Part shown: positions 45,183 through 54,850 of the stretch, in pieces
Layout of the letters: every line of letters starts with the position of its first letter
Numbering within the stretch: the stretch's first letter is position 1
From: Deltaproteobacteria bacterium
Lineage (GTDB): Bacteria; Myxococcota_A; Polyangia; HGW-17; SLPX01
Assembly (NCBI GenBank): GCA_021162935.1
Contig: JAGGXR010000115.1
Span: forward strand, 18,535 to 82,534
Length of the DNA: 64,000 bases
Reading direction: 5' to 3'
Made by a program: the position numbers and the translations under genes
Notes under the pieces: model-generated
The model's input: the letters and a program-made list of their open reading frames with translations, nothing else
Databases searched by the model: none
What the model was told of the DNA's origin: nothing

Positions 45183-47177
45183 ATGCGCCGAATGAAAACC
45201 ACCGTGATGGCCACGATGCTGGCGGCCTTTCAAATCAGTCTGTTGGGAGGCTGTCCAGACCATTCGTCCCACGCCACCTTGGATGCGTCCATCGATGCTC
45301 GAATCGACGGTTCCTCCCTACCAGACTCGACAACGGATTCAGATGGATGGATCGACGATGGAAGTAATCGAGACGCCGTCGCAGACGGCGGCTTCGTCCC
45401 AACCGTCTGTCACGCCAGTTCGACCCCGAACTGTGCCGTTGTCGCCAACTATCTACCCGTGGTCACCCACTGGCACGCAGGACAGTTTCAGTACCTTGGA
45501 ACCGATCAGATCGACCTGTGGAACGCCGGTCCCATGCCGGACGGCTCCAGTTATCACATGGGCTCGTGCTATCCGTACTACAGCCTCGGTATTCCCGACT
45601 ATGAAAGCTACTTCGCAGACCGGTACAGCCTGGCAAGCATCCCAAACGATGATGCAACGACGACGTTCACAAATGCCTGCCACGCAGTGGGCGTCCCAGT
45701 GGAACTTCTTCCCCCCACCCCACAGAACAACAACTATCCCGTGGTCCGCGATCCCCAGTCGGACAGTTGTCGGATCCAGGTGGTGCACGCCTCCATCGTG
45801 GACGGATCGCTGGTGACGGTCATCCTGCCGCCAAACTGGAGCGACGCGGCTCCCGATGGCACCTATCCCATTGTCATAAACAGCTTCTACGATCAGAACG
45901 ATTCACTGTTCCACGTCCATGGGCCGGCGCTCATGCAACTCGTAGGACAAAGCGGCCTGGACGGAAAACGTGGTGTCATCGGAGTGCTCACCAATGGGAG
46001 TGGCGCCGTGGCGAGCAGAAGCTTCGACGCCAAGGCGGACGAACAAGCAACGGCGGCCATTGCATGGGTCGCAGACCGATTCCACGGGAACCGATATGAA
46101 GTCATCACGTTCGGCGGGTCGCGCGGCGGCTATACGTCCTTGGCCATTGCGAGCAACCCGCACGGCCACGACTACCGGACCATCCTCGCCGTGGCTGTTG
46201 CAGCCCCCAGCATCTTGGGGCAACAGGCGGACCTGGCAGGCCCGACCTACCCAGGAATGATCATGGTCATGGCAACCGACACTGGCCTGGCCGATGCCTG
46301 GAAGACGGGTTGGACCTACCCAGCCTGTGCAGGAAAAAGTCACCTGACCGGACTTTCAGGCAAGGCGGCGCTCTTGTACGTGCTGACTGGAACCAGCAAC
46401 ATCCAGGAGGCAGACGCACATCGCAGCCTGTCGTCTCCCGCCTTCATTCAAGGCCTGCTCAACGCCGGGACCCAGGTCTATCTCGAAGTCACGGGCCACG
46501 ACTTCATCGTGCCCTATCACCTCCAAGTCGAGTATGGGGCGGCCCTCATCGATGCCGGCGTTCCGGTCGAAGGCCACGTCCTGCTCCGGAACGGACACAT
46601 GCCCAGGAGCAACCATTGGTTCACCGTGCTCCAGGCGGCTGTGGATGCAATCGTAGCGCCCGACCACCAACCCACTGGGCCCACCGATCCCATTCCCGCC
46701 TTCATTATGCCGTCGGTCCATTACTGGACCATCGACCGGCAAACCGATGCGTATCAAGAAATCGTCCCGGCAACCTATCCCTTCACCTTCGAGGGTCCCT
46801 ACAAGGTCGCGCCAGGCGAATCCTACCCCTTCGTGTTCGTGGGCCAGCTCGGAACCGACTTCACCCTAACCATCACGAAAGACGGCACGACCTTTCGGAC
46901 CATCTCCGACTCATTGCACAACTCGGGTGTCAAAGTGCTATGGCAGACCACTCCACCGGGGCCCGCTGGCGGACCGTACACGTACAACCTCCAGATCCGG
47001 AAACCGAACGAAACCTGGCAGACCATCTCGAACACGAACACGCCGAGCGGCGACCGCGCGGATCTCTACGTTTTGGACAGCGAACCCATCGTCGACGGAA
47101 TCCAGGCAAACAGCACTTTTGCGCCACCCAGGGCACCAATGGCTCAAGGAACCAACTGGGGAATCTCGGAATACTAG
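45183..47177 (+). CDS. Alpha/beta-hydrolase-like lipoprotein
   Basis: The 664-residue protein starts at ATG 45183 with AAGGAGC upstream. The signal MRRMKTTVMATMLAAFQISL ends in lipobox LGGC (Cys24). An Asp/Ser-rich linker and a Cys-containing region follow. The central domain has an alpha/beta-hydrolase nucleophile elbow GGSRGG (Ser near residue 312, after RYEVITFG) and a later candidate catalytic His in RNGHMPRSNHW. The C-terminal 150 residues are beta-rich, like a binding module. Probably a secreted esterase or peptidase; substrate unknown. The catalytic acid could not be fixed. Confidence 0.72.
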   Translation: MRRMKTTVMATMLAAFQISLLGGCPDHSSHATLDASIDARIDGSSLPDSTTDSDGWIDDGSNRDAVADGGFVPTVCHASSTPNCAVVANYLPVVTHWHAGQFQYLGTDQIDLWNAGPMPDGSSYHMGSCYPYYSLGIPDYESYFADRYSLASIPNDDATTTFTNACHAVGVPVELLPPTPQNNNYPVVRDPQSDSCRIQVVHASIVDGSLVTVILPPNWSDAAPDGTYPIVINSFYDQNDSLFHVHGPALMQLVGQSGLDGKRGVIGVLTNGSGAVASRSFDAKADEQATAAIAWVADRFHGNRYEVITFGGSRGGYTSLAIASNPHGHDYRTILAVAVAAPSILGQQADLAGPTYPGMIMVMATDTGLADAWKTGWTYPACAGKSHLTGLSGKAALLYVLTGTSNIQEADAHRSLSSPAFIQGLLNAGTQVYLEVTGHDFIVPYHLQVEYGAALIDAGVPVEGHVLLRNGHMPRSNHWFTVLQAAVDAIVAPDHQPTGPTDPIPAFIMPSVHYWTIDRQTDAYQEIVPATYPFTFEGPYKVAPGESYPFVFVGQLGTDFTLTITKDGTTFRTISDSLHNSGVKVLWQTTPPGPAGGPYTYNLQIRKPNETWQTISNTNTPSGDRADLYVLDSEPIVDGIQANSTFAPPRAPMAQGTNWGISEY

Positions 47178-47359
47178 ATCTCGCTCTGTTCCTCAGAACA
47201 TCAGGCCACGGTTCCACATCAAGAAGGGACAAACGGATGTGCAGGTCTGCACGCGATCCGATTTCGAACACATGACCCAAAATTCGACAAAAACGGGGAA
47301 AAAGCGGCCTTTTTTGCTCATTTTTTTCGAAACACATCGATTTCCATGGAGGATCCTTC

Positions 47360-47388
47360 TTGCTTTGTGCACAAACAGGAGGTATAAG
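47360..47388 (+). promoter_or_regulatory. Candidate promoter with a long leader to the RRM gene
   Basis: TTGCTT, a 17-nt spacer and TATAAG predict a transcript starting near 47395, about 370 nt before the RRM ATG. No other convincing promoter or gene was found in 47178-47765. Confidence 0.45.
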
Positions 47389-47765
47389 TCTTTCGTTGAT
47401 TCGAACGGTCTTGTACCTTTTTTGGGCATGCAAGGCCTGTGGAGGCAGCACAACACAGTCTTTTCAGCGTATCTCTCCCAAGACCGTCCACGGTCACGTT
47501 TGTGCCGCCGCCGACATGTTTCGAGATCTGCACACGATCATTCTCGAAAGTCTGGCAGAACGCAATTCGACACAAACGTGGAGAGGGATCCTGGCGACTG
47601 TTCGGAAACGCACAGCAGTCTTCGCAAAAAACGAGGCTCGCTGACGGATCCGAAACAAACGGCGAAATGCTCTGCTTTGCAGGGTTCTTGAGAGCCATCT
47701 TGCAGTGCCCGAGTTGCAGGTATGGTTCGGTTTTTTTTCTTCACTCGGGATGGAGAAGGGTAGAG

Positions 47766-48065
47766 ATGAAGTTGTACGTCGGCAATATGCCATTCAGCAT
47801 GAGCGAAGGGGACCTCCGGCAGCTCTTCGAGGAGCACGGATCAGTAGACTCGGTATCGGTCATCACCGATCGCGACACGGGTCGTCCACGGGGATTCGCT
47901 TTTGTGGAAATGCCTGATGACGAGGCAGCCCGCACTGCCATGGCGAGCCTGGACAACAAAATGATCGAGGGACGGAACCTCAAGGTGAACGAGGCTCGCC
48001 CCCGCGAAAACAGGAATCGCGGTGGTGGTGGTGGCGGCGGCGGCTACAACCGTAATCGGTGGTAG
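47766..48065 (+). CDS. RNA-binding protein with one RRM and Gly-rich tail
   Basis: The 99-residue protein has a single RNA recognition motif (residues 1-77) with RNP2 LYVGNM and RNP1 RGFAFVEM, followed by an Arg/Asn/Gly tail with eight consecutive Gly. Bacterial proteins of this type (Rbp) bind single-stranded RNA and are often cold-induced. GGAGAAGGG precedes the ATG. A strong terminator follows, so it is monocistronic. Confidence 0.95.
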   Translation: MKLYVGNMPFSMSEGDLRQLFEEHGSVDSVSVITDRDTGRPRGFAFVEMPDDEAARTAMASLDNKMIEGRNLKVNEARPRENRNRGGGGGGGGYNRNRW

Positions 48066-48089
48066 TCCGTTTCTGATTCCAAAACAGAC

Positions 48090-48126
48090 GTCGAGCCGGT
48101 CCTTGTGATCGGCTCGACCTTTTTTT
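48090..48126 (+). terminator. Rho-independent terminator of the RRM gene
   Basis: Perfect 9-bp stem GTCGAGCCG/CGGCTCGAC with an 11-nt loop, followed by seven T residues, 25 nt after the stop codon. Confidence 0.93.
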
Positions 48127-48160
48127 GGACCAACCTCACAACGTCCGGCCCACGTCCGGC

Positions 48161-49310
48161 CTACGCTCGGCCGGATGACCGCAGCTTCTTGCGGGCAATG
48201 TCCAGGTTCACCGCAACGACCTTGCTCGTGGGATCCAACGCAACGGCCTCTTGCCACACCTCGACTGCCTGCTCGTACGCACCTGACATGTAGGCATCGA
48301 GCCCCTGCTCGAACAGACGATTGAACTGGGCGAGCCTGCTCCCCGAACTGGCCGCTTCGTCGTCCTCACTTTGTTCTGCCTGTTCAGCCACCTTTCGCTC
48401 CACGATGCTGTGTTGCTCCCGAATGAGCCGCATCATGCTCTGACGGTCACTGCCGGGAGGTACCGCCTTGGCCTCCTTCATGATGGTCTGACCGTCGAGG
48501 ATGGCCACAGACACGACCATGGGATCCGGATGGGGGGTGCACTCCGTTTGGATTTGGATCAGCTTTCCGTTGCGGCGCACGCCGGACAATCTCCCCATGG
48601 GACAATGAATTGCTTTTGCTGCCACATCGTCGGATGCCTGCCCATTGTCGGACGCCGCCCCCCCCCTTGGCGCCCGGATCCACGTCCATGGCAGCCGCGT
48701 GTGCAATCTGGCCAAAATCGACCGGGGTCACGTGGACCTCGAATCGTCCATCGACGAGATCGATCAGGTGCCCAACCCGATCCGCCGTCTCGTCATCATA
48801 GGCCATCTCGCCATGCTCGAACCGAATCTGGACATCCTGGTTCCCGGACAGGATCCGAACCGCTCCCGTCAGCCCACGGACCTCACAAAACTGCAACAGC
48901 TTCACAAAGGGCAACTTGCTCAAATCCCCGACGAACGCAGGCTGCCGATCAGAATCGTCCAATTCTTTCACCCGCCTCAAGATGGCGCGAACCCGAGCCG
49001 CAAGAACTCTCCACTGACCCGGCTTGGTCACGTAGTCGTCCACGCCGGCATCAAGGCCCTTTCGCCCCTTCTCCTTGCATTCATCCCATGAAAAACAGCA
49101 CACCTTGCCAACAGGCAGTTGCTTGATTATGGTACTGTTTTGCTTGTATACTATCACCATCTTCTCTGTCAATGGAAACTTCGAGCCATCGACGGCCACC
49201 CCATCTTGGACATCTGAAAACACTCGGCCTGAGACTTCCTCTTTTCGGGTGGCGGGCCCTGTGATAGCATCCGCGGCAATGGTTCCTTGCACCTGGTACG
49301 AAACGACCAT
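48161..49310 (-). pseudogene. DUF4388 (PATAN) response-regulator relative, frameshifted at a 9-base homopolymer
   Basis: Two overlapping minus-strand frames read as one protein broken at a run of nine C (G on the coding strand) at 48658-48666. The upstream frame (start near 49310) has only the tail of a receiver domain (KGLDAGVDDYVTKPG, then ARVRAILRR), then a DUF4388 domain (FVGDLSKLPFVKLLQFCEVR, TGAVRILSG, VDGRFEVHV). The downstream frame continues with a linker and a C-terminal TPR-like helix pair (FEQGLDAYMSGAYEQAVEVW). The central part of the receiver, including the phospho-Asp region, is missing. The break may be a sequencing error, slippage or true decay; either frame alone lacks part of the protein. 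Confidence 0.65.
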
Positions 49311-49329
49311 CGAGACAAAGAGGCAAATC

Positions 49330-50613
49330 GTGCGAAACCCACATTTGAGCCCACGGCGCGTCGATCAATCGAACTCCGGGCGCCGACCATCGTCTGCGAG
49401 CCACTCCCGGCTCGACGGCGGACATGCGGGTCCTGTCCAGGATACCATCGATCCAACCGCAGGACGATGCGCCCGCGCAACGAGGGTCGCCGCCTTCCTG
49501 GCGGCGACAGGTTGGCTGCTCACCGGCTGTCCGCATCCGGTGCCTCATCGCGAAATCGCTCGCCCGGGAAAACCTCGCGCCGTCAACCTCCAATTCGCTG
49601 CCGGAGACGTGCTCCAGTACCAGGGCAAACTCGTGTTTGCGGCGCGCGTGGACCTGTGGGGTGGAAGCTCGAAAATGAGCCGGCGTATCTGGGCCCGATT
49701 CGAACTGCGCCGCACCGTCACCAAAAAAACCAAACAGCGTACCTGCTTCGAAGACCATTTCTTCAACCCACGCATGGGCCTGGGCACAGAACCGGTCGCC
49801 GGCCACAAACCGCCGCCGCACATGCGGCGCAATCCTGGAATCGTCTCGGTCGAAACGGAATTGGCGAATATGACGGTCTCGTGGTGTCTCAAGCCTTCTG
49901 GAGGACTCGCTGATTTCTCGGTCGAAGGAGCGGGACGCAACCTGGCGAACCTGCGTATCGAGCAGGTGCTCCATCGCATCTATCAACTCGCCGTCGACGC
50001 GAGCGTTGCAGGAAAACCCATCGGATCGACATGGAAGACCACGAGTCGGATCAACACAAAGATGGCCGACGCGGCCATGCTCGTAGACCTGGAAACAGAC
50101 TATGCCTGCGCCGTGCCCACGACCTGCGCAATCGATGAACGGCCACCTGCAGAACCGGGGTCACCCGACCCGGCGCTTTCAGGGCCACCGAAGACCGCTC
50201 AGGCGGCCACGGGCGCGACCCCGAAGGATGCGCGTGCAGCCACGCCTTCGGCCCCCCCTGCTGCCGCCGCGCGGACCAGCGAATCGGCCAGCAGCCCTCC
50301 CATCAATCCGAATCGACCAGCCTGCCTCGAACTCACGGGCAAGGAGCGAGGAATCATCCCGGACTTCGACCTGAAACGGGAGGGCAAGACGTACAAAATG
50401 GGAGGCGTCATCAAGGGACGCATGCGCATCATCGTGGACCAAACCAAGGCCACATGGCGCTCATGGCGCATCCAACGCATCATGGGCATCGCCGCCAGCA
50501 CCAAAACCGAAAAGGGGGAGGCCACCCTGGGCATGCGCTACGACACGACCTTCCTCCTCCGCCTCACGAACTTCATCCCCAAAACGACTCTTCGCCGCGG
50601 GTCCCATCACTGA
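49330..50613 (+). CDS. Large lipoprotein of unknown function, start uncertain
   Basis: The reading frame contains a lipoprotein signal, VAAFLAATGWLLTGC, but no ATG, GTG or TTG lies just upstream of it. The nearest is GTG 49330 (preceded by GAGG), which would put 50 or so extra residues before the signal. A rarer start close to the signal is possible. The mature protein (about 360 residues) is beta-rich at both ends (AAGDVLQYQGKLVFAARVDL, KMGGVIKGRMRIIVDQTKAT) with a Pro/Ala-rich linker in the middle. I do not recognise it. It is convergent with mutS2, separated by 13 nt. Confidence 0.65.
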   Translation: MRNPHLSPRRVDQSNSGRRPSSASHSRLDGGHAGPVQDTIDPTAGRCARATRVAAFLAATGWLLTGCPHPVPHREIARPGKPRAVNLQFAAGDVLQYQGKLVFAARVDLWGGSSKMSRRIWARFELRRTVTKKTKQRTCFEDHFFNPRMGLGTEPVAGHKPPPHMRRNPGIVSVETELANMTVSWCLKPSGGLADFSVEGAGRNLANLRIEQVLHRIYQLAVDASVAGKPIGSTWKTTSRINTKMADAAMLVDLETDYACAVPTTCAIDERPPAEPGSPDPALSGPPKTAQAATGATPKDARAATPSAPPAAAARTSESASSPPINPNRPACLELTGKERGIIPDFDLKREGKTYKMGGVIKGRMRIIVDQTKATWRSWRIQRIMGIAASTKTEKGEATLGMRYDTTFLLRLTNFIPKTTLRRGSHH

Positions 50614-50626
50614 CAGTCTACACAGT

Positions 50627-53221
50627 CTACAGGTCCAAAAACAAAATCGTGACTCCGTCGCCCCCCTCGTTGCGAGCGCCAGGGCGAAAACGCTGCACCA
50701 CAGGACTGTGACGCGCGTATTCGCGAACCGCGGCCTTGAGCACACCAGTGCCATGACCATGGATCACCAGCATGGCCGTATGCTCGTCACGCAGGCACGC
50801 ATCCACGAACCGGTCCAGCCGATCGAGCGCCTCGTCCCTGGTGAGGGCACGCAGGTCCAAGGTGGCCATCTCCTCGCGAATCACGAATTCGCCTCCGTCT
50901 GGGCCAGCGTCATCCTGGTCCCCAGAAGGCTCCAGTTGCCCGGGCGCCCTCAAATCCGTGGACGCCACGAACCCAGTCGGCGCCGCCGAAGCCCCAGCAT
51001 GGTCCCGAATCCGCTTGGCGCCCTGTTTCGGCTCCGATTTCGCCCCCTTTAGGGATCGGCCGGTTCCTTTGCCACCAGCCAAACCGCGTCTTGTGCCAAC
51101 CTTGGCGGGCAGAAGGAGATCGTCGATGGGCACCGTCACCTTCATACCGCCCACCCGCACCACCACGCGACCTCGTTGGTCCACGCTCTCCACCAGCCCT
51201 TCGGCCCGCATGGACGCCACGATCACCTTCTGCTTCGGCGCAACGTCGTCGATGCCAAGGGGCGTACCCTGCACCGGCTCGGGCTGGGGCGCCAAATCCG
51301 TCAGGCGCGCGGCACTCCGTGAGGCTCGATCTTCGACCTCCTGCAGGACGGAGGCGGAATCCGAGCTGGACAGGTCCACCTTACGCAGCCGTTTGCGGAG
51401 CCGATCCAAATCAGCACGCAGGGACCGCAGTTCCACGACCGCCCCGTCGTGGGCGCGGCGTCTGAGTTGCTCCAACTCGCTGGCCAGGCTGGCACGGATT
51501 TCGACCGCCTTGCGCCGCTCGCCCTCTGCTTGCGCAGCTTCTCGCCTGGCTCTCTCAATCTGAGCCTCCAGGTCGGCCCGACGCTGCTCCACATCGGCAA
51601 GGAGACCATCGAGCTTGAGCTGCTGTCCTCCGAGCAACTCGGAGGCACGCTCAATCACCGCCTGCGGCAAACCAATGGATTGAGCCACGTCCAGGGCCGA
51701 CGAGCGACCCATGGCATCCAGTTCCAGCCGATACGTGGGGGCAAGATGCTCTGGGTCGAATCCCATCGCCGCATTGCGGAATCTCGCATCGGTCGCAGCC
51801 AGAGCCTTGAGGGCCGTGTAATGCGTCGTGACCATCACCGAACATCCCGAATCGGCCAAACGCTCCAAAATAGCCTGGGCGAGCGCGGCCCCCTGGGTCG
51901 GCTCAGTACCCACGGCCACCTCATCGAGAAGCACCAAACTGTCTGGGCCAGCCTGGCGCAGCACCCGATTGATCACGCTCATGTGCGCAGTGAACGTGGA
52001 AAGTCCGGAGGTGATGTCCTGGTCGTCCCCCATGGTCGTGTGCAGCCCTCCATAGAAAGGAAGCACCGACGAGGGACGACAACAAACCGGAAGACCTGCA
52101 CGCCCCATGAGCACCGCCATGCCCAGGGTCTTGAGCGCCACAGTCTTGCCGCCAGCATTCGGTCCGGTCACCACGAGACAACCGCCGCGGTCCAACGCAA
52201 AGCTGTTCGCTACCACCGGGTCGCCCGACCCCACCATGAAAGGATGTCTCGCCTCGACCAGGTTCAGCCGGCTGCCTTCGTCTGCTTCGACCAGGTCCAC
52301 GGCCACGGCGTCCAATTTCCTGGCCAGGGACGCGGCCGCGGCGATCGCGTCCAGATCCGCCAGCACAACCATGTTTGCACGAATGGATGGCAACTCCTCG
52401 GCCAACAGAGCCGTCAGTTCCGCGAAGACCCGCGCCTCCTCCATCTCCACGTCTGCGATGGCCATCTTGAGCTTGTTCCCCAACTCGGTGACCTTGGATG
52501 GCTCGACGAACACGGTCTGGCCAGTCTGCGACCGGGCATGGATGATCCCAGGAGCAAAGTGCTGCATCTCCACCTTGACCGGCAGCACGTAACGGCCCTC
52601 GCGTAGCGTGTAGTAGTTGTCCTGGAGCACCGACTCCATGTCCGGATCGGCCATGATCGTTTCAAGCCGCTCCACGATCCGCTCGCGCAACGACCTGCCC
52701 CTGGCCCGCATGGCACCGAGGTCGGCGCTCGCCTCGTCTCGAAGGGCGCCGTCTTCTCCGAAACTCTCCAAGATCGGCCCCCACACGTCTTCGAGGGGCC
52801 GAAGCGCCGAGGCGCGTTCTGCCAGACGCGGAACCCGCTCTCGACGGGCCATCAGGTCCCGCCGCAACCTCCACCCCGCCTTGAGTCCTGCTGCCACGCG
52901 CCGAAGCGCTTCGGCATCGAGCACGCCTCGTTTGCCCACGACTTCCAGGTCCCGTCCCAGGTCCAGGTCCTCACCGGCTGGAGCCGCCACGAAACCATCG
53001 TCGGCCAGCAAAGCCGATTCTTGCACCTCGGCCTGTCGTTGTCTCGCCTCGTCGATCCGATCGAACAGAGGCCAGGCTCGTGCCTGCTCCCCGCCCGCCT
53101 CACTGCGACAAAAACCCGCCATGGTCTCGCAGAGCCGATGCCATTCCAAATCCGCCAAGGTCTTGTGGGGAATCGCTGTCTCATCCGCCCAATTGGCCAG
53201 AGTCATCTTCACTCCATCCAT
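50627..53221 (-). CDS. mutS2: MutS2 family ATPase/endonuclease
   Basis: The 864-residue protein has the MutS2 helical core (about 1-300), an ABC-type ATPase with Walker A GPNAGGKTVALKTLG near residue 355, the signature region DITSGLSTFTAHM and Walker B LVLLDEVAVGTEPTQGAALA, a long coiled coil (about 545-630), a KOW-like region, and a C-terminal Smr nuclease domain with LDLRALTRDEALDRLD and HGHGTG. It is linked to suppression of recombination and ribosome rescue in other bacteria. The start is ATG 53221, or ATG 53206, which has GGAG 5 nt upstream. Confidence 0.95.
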   Translation of the reverse strand: MDGVKMTLANWADETAIPHKTLADLEWHRLCETMAGFCRSEAGGEQARAWPLFDRIDEARQRQAEVQESALLADDGFVAAPAGEDLDLGRDLEVVGKRGVLDAEALRRVAAGLKAGWRLRRDLMARRERVPRLAERASALRPLEDVWGPILESFGEDGALRDEASADLGAMRARGRSLRERIVERLETIMADPDMESVLQDNYYTLREGRYVLPVKVEMQHFAPGIIHARSQTGQTVFVEPSKVTELGNKLKMAIADVEMEEARVFAELTALLAEELPSIRANMVVLADLDAIAAAASLARKLDAVAVDLVEADEGSRLNLVEARHPFMVGSGDPVVANSFALDRGGCLVVTGPNAGGKTVALKTLGMAVLMGRAGLPVCCRPSSVLPFYGGLHTTMGDDQDITSGLSTFTAHMSVINRVLRQAGPDSLVLLDEVAVGTEPTQGAALAQAILERLADSGCSVMVTTHYTALKALAATDARFRNAAMGFDPEHLAPTYRLELDAMGRSSALDVAQSIGLPQAVIERASELLGGQQLKLDGLLADVEQRRADLEAQIERARREAAQAEGERRKAVEIRASLASELEQLRRRAHDGAVVELRSLRADLDRLRKRLRKVDLSSSDSASVLQEVEDRASRSAARLTDLAPQPEPVQGTPLGIDDVAPKQKVIVASMRAEGLVESVDQRGRVVVRVGGMKVTVPIDDLLLPAKVGTRRGLAGGKGTGRSLKGAKSEPKQGAKRIRDHAGASAAPTGFVASTDLRAPGQLEPSGDQDDAGPDGGEFVIREEMATLDLRALTRDEALDRLDRFVDACLRDEHTAMLVIHGHGTGVLKAAVREYARHSPVVQRFRPGARNEGGDGVTILFLDL

Positions 53222-53467
53222 CCTGCCATCATCTTGCCATCATTCCTTTGCCGGACCATAACGATGCGCCCCCTGCTTTTCAAAACAAATCTCGACCAAC
53301 CCACCTCACTCGCAGCACAGCATTCGATCACACTCGAATAATGAGTTTCCATCCGAGAAGTGGGAAACATTGGGAATCACAAAATAATCCTAAAATAACT
53401 CGAATAGAAACCGGGGCCCAAACGAGCGCTGACGATCAAGCAGATGAACGGCTACAGCAACCAAAGG

Positions 53468-53750
53468 CAAACCTCGTCAAGATCAAAAACCTGGGCGTCA
53501 AGGACGTCTCCTTCCACAAAAAGAGTGGCCTGAAGGTCGCCGACATAAGGTCGCCGACATAGTGAAGAGCACCTGGGTGTACAAACGCCTGCGCAACTTC
53601 CGCGCCGACATCGAGACGATGACCTCGTTTCTCAAGCGCAGCTTCGGTCTACGTCATTGCACCTGGCGCGGCCTCGCCTCCTTTGAGTCGTATGCCTGGG
53701 CCTCGGTCGTCACGGCGAACCTGCTGGTCATGGCCCGACACCTGCTCCGG
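53468..53750 (+). pseudogene. Transposase C-terminal remnant (DDE type)
   Basis: Two frames together encode the end of a DDE transposase: ANLVKIKNLGVKDVSFHKKS and then KSTWVYKRLRNFRADIETM, SFLKRSFGLRHCTWRGLASF and VTANLLVMARHLL. A 14-bp tandem duplication at 53533-53560 shifts the frame between them. The N-terminal catalytic part and the terminal inverted repeats are absent, so the element is dead. The flanks (53222-53467 and 53751-53989) show no other gene. Confidence 0.75.
53533..53560. repeat. 14-bp perfect tandem duplication
   Basis: AAGGTCGCCGACAT occurs twice head to tail (53533-53546 and 53547-53560). Because 14 is not a multiple of 3, it disrupts the transposase frame. Confidence 0.9.
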
Positions 53751-53989
53751 TCGTCGCACGCATCTGCTCAGCGTGGACGCTCCCAGAAACCACCGGGCCG
53801 AGGGCTGGGGAACGCGCGAAAATCCCGTCTCCTGCGCGAATTGCATGACTTCTTCGGTCGAGCACGGATCGCGGCGCTGCTCTCGCCAACCGCCGGCGCC
53901 AGCAGGTGCCGATCCGGTCGCACAAAACCCGACTTCTGGAAGGGAAACCAACAAAGAGGGAAACCAACTCAGTATGATAGGTTTTCATC

Positions 53990-54850
53990 CTACAATTTAG
54001 AGAGGGTGATGGACCCATTCGAAGTTTTGAGACGAACGGTCTTGCCTCCCTGACCCACCGTACCGCTCGCGGATTTTCGACTGGTGTGAGCCAGGGGAAA
54101 GTCGCTTTTGACATGGCCGTTGTGCGTGTCGGCTTGAACAGCGAAGGCAACGTCGCTTGCGGCGTAAAACTTGATGGATCCATTCGATGTCCGTATCGAT
54201 GAGTCTTGGTCCAGTCGGGATCCTGATTCCAGCCTGACAGTGACGGACCCGTTGCTCGTTCGTGCCGCAAAGGACGTGAGCTGACCATCTATTTTGATGG
54301 TTCCATTGGACGATTTGGCATCTGCGGCGCCCTTGACGCCGGACAGATACACACTTCCGTTGCTCGTCTTGACCGACATGGGAGCTGCCACCGAATCGAC
54401 ATGGATCGTGCCGTTGTGGTTCTCGATGTCCACCGGCGTGTTCGTGGGGACCTGGATGCGGAACGAAACTCCATAGTTTTTGGTGCCAGACCCAGATGGT
54501 TGGTCCACGTTTACGTGCAGCGTGGTGCCTGTCAACGTGGTCGTGACATGAATTTTGCCAAGGAGTTTCTTTGCGTTGGAAAACGCCTTGGCCTTCTTGG
54601 TCCAATGGACCTCGATACGTCCAGGAACGCCCGACTCTACCTTGATCGATCCGTTCGCATTGTGCACGATCAGGCGGGTTTTCGGCTGCACATCGAAGGT
54701 CTTGTTGCCTTCTTCCTCAGCCTGGCTGAAGAAACAGCCCTGAGCGGTCAGCAGGGCAAATAGAACGGCGGCGAGGGCTACCGGCCGTGCCATCATCTGG
54801 CCAGGTTTGACCCAAGTGCGGTTCATTTGCGTGTTTTGGGGTTCGTTCAT
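53990..54850 (-). CDS. DUF4097-type beta-helix lipoprotein
   Basis: The start is ATG 54850 (MNEPQNTQMNRTWVKPGQMM), with AAGGAG 9 nt upstream. The 286-residue protein has a late lipoprotein signal (ARPVALAAVLFALLTAQGC). The mature chain repeats a short strand unit, (T/S/N)SNGS(I/V) or HNG(T/H)(I/V), about eight times (NANGSIKVESG, TSNGSVYLSGV, SSNGTIKIDG). This is the signature of DUF4097 adhesin-like beta-solenoids. Surface or periplasmic location; function unknown. Confidence 0.88.
   Translation of the reverse strand: MNEPQNTQMNRTWVKPGQMMARPVALAAVLFALLTAQGCFFSQAEEEGNKTFDVQPKTRLIVHNANGSIKVESGVPGRIEVHWTKKAKAFSNAKKLLGKIHVTTTLTGTTLHVNVDQPSGSGTKNYGVSFRIQVPTNTPVDIENHNGTIHVDSVAAPMSVKTSNGSVYLSGVKGAADAKSSNGTIKIDGQLTSFAARTSNGSVTVRLESGSRLDQDSSIRTSNGSIKFYAASDVAFAVQADTHNGHVKSDFPLAHTSRKSASGTVGQGGKTVRLKTSNGSITLSKL

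Noticed and set aside
46310..47275. 321-codon overlapping frame in the alpha/beta-hydrolase-like gene
   Set aside because: Arg/Pro-rich shadow product; the other frame has a lipobox and a nucleophile elbow.
47298..47330. AAAAAGCGGCCTTTTTT considered as a terminator
   Set aside because: The stem is almost all A-T with a 4-nt GC loop, so stability is poor; not annotated.
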